The translations under genes were made by a program, and so were the position numbers. From Acidobacteriota bacterium (GTDB lineage Bacteria > Acidobacteriota > Terriglobia > UBA7540), in assembly GCA_021828225.1 (NCBI GenBank), contig JAKASH010000267.1:1-5450 (forward strand): a stretch of 5,450 nt of DNA, in the 5' to 3' direction. The notes beneath the pieces were generated by a model. It did no database searches and was not told the DNA's origin. It saw nothing but the letters and a program-made list of their open reading frames with translations. Below are positions 1 to 5,450 of the stretch, piece after piece (the stretch's first letter is position 1; every line of letters begins with the position of its first letter).

Positions 1-1021
1 GTCCGATATAAAGCGGGGTTGTCTGCCAGGGGAGAACGCACTCCATCCACGGATGCGCGTATTCCCAGAACCCTCCGCGCTTCCAGATTGCAAACAGGGG
101 ATCAAGGCGCCCGAAGAAATCGATGATGTTCCCTTCTTCGGTATGAACATGCTTGTAAAACTTGAGGCCGTGCAGCCTTTCGTTGCTCGGAGAGGTTAAC
201 TTACCGTCAATCTCAATCGTGGCGTGCAGCGGATAGAACCACTCGGCAAATGCCTGCCGGGTGTCTCCGACCTGCTTGAATCCCTGCGGACATGGGACAC
301 ACCATGATTCGAGGAAATCGAATCTTTCGTCCGTCATCACCACCTTCAGGTCATCAAGGAGAACCTGCAGATCGTCATAAAGCAGGTAGTAGGAACGGAA
401 TCGCGGCAAGTGAGTACGAATCTTCAGGGTGGCGCTGGTGATGACACCGAACTGGCCCATACCCGCCCTGACAGCGTCGAACAACTCTTTGTTCTGCTGA
501 TCCGAGCAAGGCACAATTTCTCCTTCGCCCGTCACCACTTCGAGTTCCTGGCAGTTATCAGCCTGAGTTCCGTACCGCCAGGAGGCTACACCTAACCCCG
601 CGCTCGAGAGCGTGCCGCCAATCGTCACATCCAGATTGTTGGTGAGCACAAGCGGCGACAAACGCTGCGGAGCAAGGTGTCGCACAAGCTCCCGCCACTT
701 CAGTCCAGATTGGCAATGGACGGTGCCTTTGCCCGGATCGACCTCCGAAATGCCATTCAGCGAGGACATATCCAGCACGATCTGGTCGGAGAGAGACTGT
801 CCGGTCTGAGAATGCCCGCCGCCTCGCGTTGAAACCGAAAGGCTGTTGCGAACCGCAAACTTGATGATGTTCGCAACGTCCTGGCTCGACGCAGGCCGAA
901 CCACCGCCGTCGGTTTCCGCACGACAATGCCGCCAAAATCCTTGGACACTTCTTCGCGTGACGCATCGTCCACAAGAACCTGCCCAGTGACTTCTCGTGC
1001 CAACTCGGCAGTCCAGCTCAT
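1..1021 (-). CDS. FAD-dependent oxidase, cytokinin dehydrogenase-like (partial, C-terminus beyond left edge)
   Basis: The frame is open from an ATG at 1021 to the left edge, giving 340 residues; family members are about 450-530 residues, so roughly a quarter or more is missing. The N-terminal half is a PCMH-type FAD-binding domain (about residues 35-205). It contains RGGGHSQTGQ at 66-75, where His70 aligns with the histidine that binds FAD covalently in plant cytokinin dehydrogenase. It also has TIGGTLSSAG (133-142), the ELEVVTGEGE block (159-168) and GMGQFGVIT (187-195). The later HPWMECVLPW (323-332) matches the HPW block of the cytokinin-binding domain. In plant enzymes this flavoprotein oxidatively cleaves the N6 side chain of cytokinins. 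The catalytic Asp of the plant enzyme (maize Asp169) aligns with Asn128 here, so the substrate may differ. No signal peptide is visible, which suggests a cytoplasmic protein. The start is supported by a strong Shine-Dalgarno site. The family call is firm; the substrate is unknown. Confidence 0.85.
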   Translation of the reverse strand, partial: MSWTAELAREVTGQVLVDDASREEVSKDFGGIVVRKPTAVVRPASSQDVANIIKFAVRNSLSVSTRGGGHSQTGQSLSDQIVLDMSSLNGISEVDPGKGTVHCQSGLKWRELVRHLAPQRLSPLVLTNNLDVTIGGTLSSAGLGVASWRYGTQADNCQELEVVTGEGEIVPCSDQQNKELFDAVRAGMGQFGVITSATLKIRTHLPRFRSYYLLYDDLQVLLDDLKVVMTDERFDFLESWCVPCPQGFKQVGDTRQAFAEWFYPLHATIEIDGKLTSPSNERLHGLKFYKHVHTEEGNIIDFFGRLDPLFAIWKRGGFWEYAHPWMECVLPWQTTPLYIG

Positions 1022-1026
1022 TCTTT

Positions 1027-1034
1027 AACCTCCT
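1027..1034 (-). promoter_or_regulatory. Ribosome binding site of the oxidase gene
   Basis: Read on the minus strand this is AGGAGGTT. The AGGAGG core lies 7 bases before the ATG at 1021. It is a near-perfect anti-Shine-Dalgarno match at good spacing and fixes the start of the oxidase. Confidence 0.8.
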
Positions 1035-1084
1035 GAAAACGTTTCAACAAATTGAACGCTACGGATGGCAACCTGATCCTTGAA

Positions 1085-1112
1085 ACTATCACAGAGAACA
1101 CATCAGCCACAA
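1085..1112 (-). promoter_or_regulatory. Weak candidate promoter for the oxidase gene
   Basis: On the minus strand, TTGTGG (1107-1112) and GATAGT (1085-1090) are 16 bases apart, and a TG one base before the -10 box gives an extended -10 look. The -35 box matches consensus at 3 of 6 bases and the -10 box at 4 of 6. The leader to the ATG would be about 60 bases. Matches this weak arise by chance, so this is only a candidate. Confidence 0.2.
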
Positions 1113-1303
1113 TCCTGCTCTGCTTGCCGAAAGGAATGCGCTTACCGGAGAATCCTCGCCATCGCCGTAAAAAACACGCCTTCATAAATGCCCACCCGGG
1201 GACCGAGGCCGTATTACTGTATGGTAAAGTAGAGTTTGGACCTTCCCACATTTGATGATTTCATCGTATCCGGTGGGTGGGATGACGCGGACGGGGCAAG
1301 AGC

Positions 1304-1332
1304 TTGTTTACCTGCTTTTCATCATGTAAGAT
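1304..1332 (+). promoter_or_regulatory. Candidate promoter for the lpdA gene group
   Basis: TTGTTT (1304-1309) and TAAGAT (1327-1332) are separated by exactly 17 bases, with 3 of 6 and 4 of 6 matches to the sigma-70 consensus. A start site would fall near 1338-1342, on the first arm of the palindrome at 1338-1355, as expected if a repressor bound there blocks transcription. Box matches are modest; position and spacing are the better argument. Confidence 0.35.
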
Positions 1333-1337
1333 TTCCC

Positions 1338-1355
1338 GTTACAACAAATTGTAAC
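1338..1355. promoter_or_regulatory. Perfect 18-base inverted repeat, putative operator
   Basis: GTTACAA (1338-1344) and TTGTAAC (1349-1355) are exact reverse complements around the 4-base spacer CAAA. Size and symmetry fit a site for a dimeric repressor such as a TetR, GntR or IclR family protein. It lies 37 bases before the likely lpdA start codon and just downstream of the candidate -10 box. A terminator is unlikely: the arms are AT-rich and an A tract, not a T tract, follows on the plus strand. No regulator gene is in the window, so the binding protein is unknown. Confidence 0.5.
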
Positions 1356-1379
1356 AAAAAACAAAGCGATACGACCTGC

Positions 1380-1386
1380 GGGAGGT
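1380..1386 (+). promoter_or_regulatory. Ribosome binding site that decides the lpdA start
   Basis: GGGAGGT at 1380-1386 abuts the GTG at 1387, which leaves no room for that codon to be used. It lies 6 bases before the TTG at 1393, the normal spacing. This favours TTG as the initiator. Confidence 0.75.
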
Positions 1387-1392
1387 GTGAAT

Positions 1393-2802
1393 TTGGCAGA
1401 AGCGCCAAAATACGATGTTGCGGTGATTGGAAGCGGTCCCGGTGGATACGTGGGAGCGATTCGAGCCGGCCAACTGGGGCTGAAAACGGTCTTGATCGAA
1501 AAAGATAATAAGTTCGGCGGAACGTGTCTCCACGTCGGATGCATCCCCACCAAGGATCTGCTTCTGAACGCTGAGGTCTACGACTATTTTAAGAACGCTC
1601 ACGAATTCGGCATTGAGTGCAAGGAATTTTCAATCGACTGGTCCGTTGTTCAGGCGCGGCAGAACAAAGTGGTCACCAAGTTGGCCAAGGGAGTTGAATT
1701 CCTGCTGAAGAAGAACAAGGTCGAAATCGTACAAGGCTTCGGGCAACTGGCAGGACCAGGCCGCATCACCGTCACGGATTCGAACAAGAAGACCCATGAA
1801 ATTCAGGCGAAGAACATTGTCCTGGCTACGGGTTCGGAAGCCAAGATGCTTCCAGGCCTTGAATCAGATGCCAAAACGATCCTGACAAATAGGGAAATCC
1901 TCAGCCTGAAGAAGATCCCCAAATCCATGGTGGTGATCGGTTCGGGTGCAGTTGGTGTGGAATTCGGCTCCATTTTCCACCGGTTCGGAACCGAGGTCAC
2001 CATCATCGAGATGTTGCCGCGCGTGGTTCCGCTGGAAGACGAAGAGGTGTCAGCCCAGCTCGAGAAGTCATTCAAAAAGCGGGGCTTGGCCGTTCACACC
2101 CAGGCCAAGGTGGAGAAAGTGGCAAAGACAGCCAAAGGCGTGACCATTGAATTTACGGACGCCCAGGGCAAAGCCCACAAACTCGAAGCCGAGACGTGCC
2201 TGGTGGCCGTCGGACGCGCCCCGAACACTGAGAACATCGGTCTTGAAAAGACCCGCGTCAGGCTGGAAAGAGGATTTGTCAAAGTTGATCCCTACATGCG
2301 CACGGACGAGCCCGGCGTTTATGCGATTGGCGACATCGTTGCCGGAAGTCCTTTACTTGCTCACGTCGGATCGATGGAAGGCATTGTCGCCGTAACGCAC
2401 GCCGCAGGCAAACCGACCGAACCCATCAATTATCGGCAGGTTCCAAACTGCACTTATTGCGAGCCGGAAATCTCCAGCGTGGGGCTGACGGAGCGCCAAG
2501 CTAGCGAGAGCGGATACAACGTGAAGGTTGGCAAGTTTCCCTTCGCCGGAAACAGCAAAGCCGCCATCCTGGGTTCGCCGGAAGGCTTTGTCAAGATTGT
2601 CAGCGACGAACGCTACGGCGAAATTTTAGGGGTCCATATGATTGGGCCTCGCGTCACCGAAATGATTGCAGAGGCTGTCGTGGTCATGCGCCTGGAAGGA
2701 ACGGTTGAGGATCTGGAGCATACAATCCATCCGCATCCCACGCTTACAGAGGCTGTACCTGAAGCCGCCCATGCAGTCTACGGGATGGCGATCCACATTT
2801 AG
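1393..2802 (+). CDS. lpdA: Dihydrolipoamide dehydrogenase (E3)
   Basis: This homodimeric FAD enzyme re-oxidises the dihydrolipoyl groups of 2-oxo acid dehydrogenase complexes (or of the glycine cleavage system) using NAD+. The product is 469 residues from TTG 1393, normal for the family; an in-frame GTG at 1387 would add two residues but sits against the Shine-Dalgarno site. All key elements are visible. They are the FAD dinucleotide motif GSGPGG (13-18), the redox disulfide Cys45/Cys50 in GGTCLHVGCIPTK, and the NAD-binding motif GSGAVG (183-188) followed by an acidic strand end. The second FAD motif is AIGD with Asp314, and the C-terminal dimerisation domain carries the catalytic pair His448 and Glu453 in HPHPTLTEAVPEAA. 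His replaces the more usual Asn after CL in the disulfide motif, a conservative variant that does not suggest lost activity. lipB follows after 71 bases and an E2 gene after that, which ties this E3 to a 2-oxo acid dehydrogenase complex. Confidence 0.96.
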   Translation: MAEAPKYDVAVIGSGPGGYVGAIRAGQLGLKTVLIEKDNKFGGTCLHVGCIPTKDLLLNAEVYDYFKNAHEFGIECKEFSIDWSVVQARQNKVVTKLAKGVEFLLKKNKVEIVQGFGQLAGPGRITVTDSNKKTHEIQAKNIVLATGSEAKMLPGLESDAKTILTNREILSLKKIPKSMVVIGSGAVGVEFGSIFHRFGTEVTIIEMLPRVVPLEDEEVSAQLEKSFKKRGLAVHTQAKVEKVAKTAKGVTIEFTDAQGKAHKLEAETCLVAVGRAPNTENIGLEKTRVRLERGFVKVDPYMRTDEPGVYAIGDIVAGSPLLAHVGSMEGIVAVTHAAGKPTEPINYRQVPNCTYCEPEISSVGLTERQASESGYNVKVGKFPFAGNSKAAILGSPEGFVKIVSDERYGEILGVHMIGPRVTEMIAEAVVVMRLEGTVEDLEHTIHPHPTLTEAVPEAAHAVYGMAIHI

Positions 2803-2813
2803 CTGGAACCGCC

Positions 2814-2864
2814 AGCGGCGCGGATTGGCACTGATGTTCGGCTTTCAGCCAGTCAGTGGCCGCT
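2814..2864 (+). other. Foldable RNA segment between lpdA and lipB
   Basis: Three nested complementary pairs lie in the 71-base gap: AGCGGC (2814-2819) with GCCGCT (2859-2864), CACTGA (2829-2834) with TCAGTG (2853-2858), and GGCT (2840-2843) with AGCC (2847-2850). Together they could form one long, interrupted hairpin ending 9 bases before the lipB ATG. No T tract follows, so it does not look like a terminator. It may affect lipB translation or message stability, or be fortuitous. Confidence 0.3.
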
Positions 2865-2873
2865 GCTTGTCTA

Positions 2874-3569
2874 ATGATCTGTCAGGTCGAATTACCGGGT
2901 GTTGTCGGTTATAGCGAAGGCTTGCGCCTTCAGCATGAGCGGGTAGTTGCGCGAAAGGCAGGAGCGATCTCCGACACGCTGCTTCTGCTGGAGCATCCGT
3001 CCGTTTATACCCTGGGGCGCAACGCGAAGCGCGAAAATATTCTCTTTTCTCCGGAACGGCTACGGCAACTGGGTGCGGAGCTTTTTGAGACTGACCGCGG
3101 AGGTGATGTAACCTACCATGGACCGGGCCAACTGGTCGGCTATCCGATCCTCGACCTTACCCAGCACAGGAGAGACCTTTCCTGGTATATGCACTCGCTT
3201 GAGGAGGTCTTCATTCGGGTAACTGAGGAATTTGGAATTCAGGCGGTACGGGTTGCCGGCGCGCGCGGAGTCTGGATCGGCAATGACAAGTTGGTAGCCA
3301 TGGGTGTGCACGTCTCCCGATGGGTGACCTCTCACGGCTTCGCCTTCAACGTCAACACCGATCTCCGGTTTTTCGATTGGATTGTGCCTTGCGGTCTGCA
3401 CAATAAGGGAGTGACATCCCTTGAGAAGCTCCGGGGGCAGGCGGTCCCCATGGATACTGTGACTGAATACGTCATTCGCCACTTCGGCAGGGTATTTGGG
3501 ATGGAGATGAAATGGCCCGAGCAGTTGCCATCTCCCTCTTCCTGGCAGGCGAGTACAATTCCCCTGTAA
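2874..3569 (+). CDS. lipB: Lipoyl(octanoyl) transferase LipB
   Basis: LipB moves an octanoyl group from acyl carrier protein to the lysine of lipoyl domains through a thioester intermediate; LipA then inserts sulfur. From ATG 2874 the product is 231 residues, normal for the family. Visible features are LLLLEHPSVYTLGR near residues 40-55, the signature RGGDVTYHGPGQ (75-86), the catalytic lysine Lys139 in NDKLVAMGVHV, THE SHGFAFNVNTDL block, and the catalytic cysteine Cys173 in VPCGLHNKGVTSL. A GTG at 2856 would add six residues, but the N-terminus MICQVELPGVVGY from the ATG fits LipB better. Neither start has a clear Shine-Dalgarno site, so weak initiation or coupling to lpdA translation is possible. 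Its place between E3 and E2 genes matches its job of modifying the E2 protein. Long frames on the opposite strand (3060-3686) are shadows. Confidence 0.95.
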   Translation: MICQVELPGVVGYSEGLRLQHERVVARKAGAISDTLLLLEHPSVYTLGRNAKRENILFSPERLRQLGAELFETDRGGDVTYHGPGQLVGYPILDLTQHRRDLSWYMHSLEEVFIRVTEEFGIQAVRVAGARGVWIGNDKLVAMGVHVSRWVTSHGFAFNVNTDLRFFDWIVPCGLHNKGVTSLEKLRGQAVPMDTVTEYVIRHFGRVFGMEMKWPEQLPSPSSWQASTIPL

Positions 3570-3794
3570 AATCCAAAATAGCTGAACGAGCGCGAAACGG
3601 CTCAAGTCCGGCAACCCCCGGGCAGAAGAGGCAGCTCCGTTCCATGCTGACAGGCTTGGAACAAATATTCCGCCTCCGGTGGTCATCCTCGAGGCCGGCG
3701 TCCGTCTTGATCGCGACGGCTTCAGGCCGTTGACCTCCTAACACTGTTGCCGTACGATGGGCAGTGCGTGCTCCGAAGCACCGCGAGGATACTG
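3570..3794 (+). other. 225-base gap between lipB and the E2 gene
   Basis: No convincing gene lies here. A short frame (3512-3733) overlaps the end of lipB and looks random. Small inverted repeats are present: ACGGC/GCCGT (3716-3730, 5-base loop) and GTGCT/AGCAC (3768-3781, 4-base loop). Neither has a T tract, so no terminator is evident, and I see no good sigma-70 promoter. The gap is long for an operon, so the E2 gene could have its own promoter of a type I do not recognise. Confidence 0.4.
3785..3788 (+). promoter_or_regulatory. Ribosome binding site deciding the E2 start
   Basis: GAGG at 3785-3788 lies 6 bases before ATG 3795, good spacing. The frame is open back to a TTG at 3747, but that start has no such site and would add 16 residues unlike any lipoyl domain N-terminus. 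Confidence 0.55.
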
Positions 3795-5093
3795 ATGCCT
3801 ATGAATGTCATGATGCCCCAAATGGGGGAAAGCGTCGCCGAAGGGACCATCACCAAATGGTTGAAAAAGCCCGGAGATCAGGTCGAGCGCGACGAACCGC
3901 TGTTTGAAATCACCACGGACAAGGTGGACGCCGAAATTCCATCTCCGGCCTCGGGAGTTCTATCAAAGATCCTGGCGGCTGAGAACGAAACCGTTCCTGT
4001 TAATACGGTGGTGGCCATTATCGCTGGGCAGGGCCCAGACGAAACAGCAGCGGCGGGGCCGGCAGCGCCGGAGGTTCAGGCCGCACCCACAAGAGCTTCC
4101 AGACAGGCAAGAGAAGAGACCCATCCTCCCGCGGAAACGGCACGACCATCTACGGGCCGCCCTGGCGAGAAGGTCCGCTCTTCGCCTTTGGTCCGGCGGA
4201 TTGCCCGCGAGCACAACATAGACCTCACTCAGGTCAGTGGGACGGGGCTTGGAGGGAGGATCAGCAAGAAGGACATTCTCGCATTCCTAGATCAGCAAGA
4301 AACAGCGGTTGCTGAAGCTCAGGCCTCGAAACCTGAAGCGCCGCGGCATCCCAGTGCAGCGCCGCCACCCCCATCGTATGCACAGACAATTACCTTCACG
4401 GGCCCGACCTACGTCGCTGCCATGACGCCCCAGCGGCGCCAGATCGCCGAACACATGATCACCAGCAAGAAAACGTCAGCGCACGCAACAACCGTGTTCG
4501 AAGTTGACATGTCCCGCATCGTCGAAGTTCGAGGGCAAATGGGCCAGGAGTTTGAGCGGCGCCAGGGCCTGAAACTGACCTACACTCCGTTTGTTGCCCG
4601 TGCCGCCGTCGAGGCGATCAAACTTTTCCCGATCTTCAACTCTTCGGTGGAGGGCACAACCATCATTTACAAGCAGGCGATCAATCTGGGAATAGCTGTA
4701 GCGCTGGAAACGGGGTTGATTGTGCCTGTGATCAAACATGCCGAAGAGAAAAACTTCCTGGGGATGGCTCGCGCCGTTCAGGACCTTGCAGAACGTGCGC
4801 GCTCCAAACATCTGAACGTTGAGGAAGTACAGGAAGGCACTTTTACCCTGACGAATCCCGGCATCTTCGGCGGCCTGTTCGGAACGCCGATCATCAACCA
4901 GCCTCAGGTTGCCATCCTTGGAGTCGGAGTGATCGAAAAACGGCCAGTCATCCGAAACGATGCGATTGCGATTCGCTCAATGGCCTATCTGATGCTGAGT
5001 TTCGACCACAGAATCATCGATGGCGCTGTCGCGGATCAGTTTATGGCGTTCCTGAAGCATAGCCTGGAGAACTGGCAGGAACCGGTCCTTTAG
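3795..5093 (+). CDS. Dihydrolipoamide acyltransferase, E2 of a 2-oxo acid dehydrogenase complex (sucB/bkdB-like)
   Basis: E2 forms the core of the complex and transfers an acyl group from its lipoyl arm to CoA. The 432-residue product has the full domain set. A lipoyl domain spans about 4-79, with MPQMGESVAEGTI near its start and lipoyl Lys43 in TTDKVDAEIPS. A mobile Ala/Pro-rich linker covers about 80-127. A peripheral subunit-binding domain (about 128-165, SSPLVRRIAREHNIDL and GTGLGGRISKKDI) docks E1 or E3. A second Pro-rich linker runs to about 207. The catalytic domain (about 208-432) ends with DHRIIDG, whose His405 and Asp409 form the active site. There is one lipoyl domain. The GES motif and TNPGIFGGLFGTPIIN resemble succinyltransferases and branched-chain E2s more than acetyltransferases, but the substrate is not provable without E1. 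LipB, encoded just upstream, would octanoylate Lys43, and LpdA would re-oxidise it. ATG 3795 is chosen for its ribosome binding site and for the family-like N-terminus. Confidence 0.93.
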   Translation: MPMNVMMPQMGESVAEGTITKWLKKPGDQVERDEPLFEITTDKVDAEIPSPASGVLSKILAAENETVPVNTVVAIIAGQGPDETAAAGPAAPEVQAAPTRASRQAREETHPPAETARPSTGRPGEKVRSSPLVRRIAREHNIDLTQVSGTGLGGRISKKDILAFLDQQETAVAEAQASKPEAPRHPSAAPPPPSYAQTITFTGPTYVAAMTPQRRQIAEHMITSKKTSAHATTVFEVDMSRIVEVRGQMGQEFERRQGLKLTYTPFVARAAVEAIKLFPIFNSSVEGTTIIYKQAINLGIAVALETGLIVPVIKHAEEKNFLGMARAVQDLAERARSKHLNVEEVQEGTFTLTNPGIFGGLFGTPIINQPQVAILGVGVIEKRPVIRNDAIAIRSMAYLMLSFDHRIIDGAVADQFMAFLKHSLENWQEPVL

Positions 5094-5127
5094 CGGAACA
5101 GCGTACGGGACTCGTCAGCCACAAAGC

Positions 5128-5450
5128 TTACTGGGATTGAGGACTTGTCAGGCGGTCAACCAGGCTGTCCAAGTCCTCCCGGCACGACGCGGCATCGAAG
5201 CCTTGCTGTTTCATTTGAGGAAGGAAGCGGGCCAGGTTCTGGGCGAAAAATTTTTTGCCTCGATCCGGCTGGCCCAGCACGGCATACTGAGCAGCAAGTG
5301 TCTGCAATAGCCCGAGCGAGGGCCTTTTTTCCCGGGACCACTTGGCCAGGTTTTCTCGAAGGGCCCCTTGAAGGAAATCTGTAAATTTCGAGGTTTCGTC
5401 TTTGTATTGTCCGTCAGAATAAGAGTAAACAGAAATGACATCAGCGGCAT
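5128..5450 (-). CDS. Unidentified protein, C-terminal part, probably helical repeat (start beyond right edge)
   Basis: On the minus strand a frame is open from the right edge to TAA at 5128-5130, giving the last 106 residues. The sequence is soluble, charged and likely alpha-helical, with no membrane segment or signal. The stretch LLQTLAAQYAVLGQPDRG followed by KKFFAQNLARF has the spacing of a tetratricopeptide-like helix pair (small residues, Tyr, then LGQ-D turn), suggesting a repeat scaffold. The C-terminus ends in LDSLVDRLTSPQSQ. I do not recognise a family and give no function. It is preferred over competing frames (plus 5145-5384, minus 5156-5341 and minus 5211-5450) because it has the most natural amino acid mix and stays open to the edge. 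It converges on the E2 gene, with 34 bases between the two stop codons. Confidence 0.6.
   Translation of the reverse strand, partial: AADVISVYSYSDGQYKDETSKFTDFLQGALRENLAKWSREKRPSLGLLQTLAAQYAVLGQPDRGKKFFAQNLARFLPQMKQQGFDAASCREDLDSLVDRLTSPQSQ
5310..5330 (+). terminator. Possible intrinsic terminator downstream of the E2 gene
   Basis: GCCC (5310-5313) and GGGC (5320-5323) can pair around a 6-base loop and are followed by C and six T residues (5325-5330). On the plus strand this would end transcripts from the lpdA-lipB-E2 direction, about 215 bases past the E2 stop. The stem has only 4 pairs, and the site lies inside the opposing coding region at the right edge, so it could be chance. Confidence 0.25.

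Larger units (their letters stand above)
1022..1392. other. Divergent intergenic region between the oxidase gene and lpdA
   Basis: About 370 bases separate two genes that point away from each other, so promoters for both should lie here. The two short frames that cross it (minus 1018-1251 and plus 1052-1255) overlap each other, lack ribosome binding sites and have no recognisable sequence, so I do not call them genes. The lpdA-proximal end (1300-1392) is AT-rich and holds the palindrome and ribosome binding site listed separately. The middle (about 1113-1300) shows nothing I can name. Confidence 0.6.

Noticed and set aside
410..809. Short plus-strand frames at 410-595 and 612-809
   Set aside because: They lie opposite the oxidase gene, whose minus-strand frame matches the cytokinin dehydrogenase family throughout.
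1018..1251. Minus-strand 77-codon frame whose TGA overlaps the oxidase ATG (ATGA)
   Set aside because: The overlap resembles translational coupling, but the frame has no ribosome binding site, no recognisable sequence and an overlapping rival frame on the plus strand. The oxidase has its own strong site.
1052..1255. Plus-strand 67-codon frame in the divergent gap
   Set aside because: It has a TTG start with no Shine-Dalgarno site and a random-looking product.
3060..3686. 208-codon minus-strand frame over lipB
   Set aside because: It lies opposite the clearly functional lipB, including its catalytic motifs, and the product has no family features. It is a shadow of a GC-rich gene.
3512..3733. 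73-codon plus-strand frame overlapping the end of lipB
   Set aside because: A GGAG lies a few bases before its ATG, but it overlaps lipB by 58 bases, and the product is low-information with no recognisable domain.
5246..5256. A5T6 run as a possible programmed frameshift site
   Set aside because: In the minus-strand reading frame it reads AAA AAA TTT TTC between normal codons and does not fit the X XXY YYZ slippery pattern. The frame continues normally after it.
1..5450. CRISPR arrays, tRNA or rRNA genes, insertion sequences, toxin-antitoxin or defence genes
   Set aside because: Read on both strands, I saw no spaced direct repeats, cloverleaf or rRNA sequence, transposase, or terminal inverted repeats. 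The window is ordinary core metabolism.

Overview
The window carries chromosomal housekeeping metabolism from a free-living bacterium of moderately high GC content. It has good Shine-Dalgarno sites, uses TTG as well as ATG starts, and shows no sign of phage, transposon, CRISPR or plasmid sequence. The wording of the lipoamide dehydrogenase (GGTCLHVGCIPTK) and of the E2 protein resembles soil Acidobacteriota and related deep phyla. That assignment rests on memory of the families and is weak.

Layout from left to right. Positions 1-1021, minus strand: the first 340 residues of a flavin-dependent oxidase of the cytokinin dehydrogenase type, which runs off the left edge. Positions 1022-1392: a divergent intergenic region with a strong ribosome binding site at each end, weak promoter candidates, and a perfect 18-base inverted repeat (GTTACAACAAATTGTAAC) just upstream of the rightward genes. 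Positions 1393-2802: lpdA, dihydrolipoamide dehydrogenase (E3). Positions 2874-3569: lipB, octanoyltransferase. Positions 3795-5093: the E2 acyltransferase of a 2-oxo acid dehydrogenase complex. Positions 5128-5450, minus strand: the last 106 codons of an unidentified, probably helical-repeat protein that enters from the right edge and converges on the E2 gene. Both edge genes are open at the window boundary.

The three central genes form one functional group. LipB transfers an octanoyl group to a lipoyl-domain lysine, and LipA (not in the window) would convert it to lipoyl. The E2 protein carries such a domain (Lys43) and passes acyl groups from lipoyl to CoA. LpdA re-oxidises the dihydrolipoyl arm with NAD+. 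E1, the substrate-specific decarboxylase, is absent, so the substrate (2-oxoglutarate, branched-chain 2-oxo acids or pyruvate) cannot be settled; the E2 sequence leans towards the succinyltransferase/branched-chain side.

I found no wholly new system. The points most worth a second look are the oxidase, whose catalytic aspartate position reads Asn, the 18-base operator-like palindrome, the E3-LipB-E2 gene order without E1, the unusual lpdA start, and the uncharacterised gene at the right edge.
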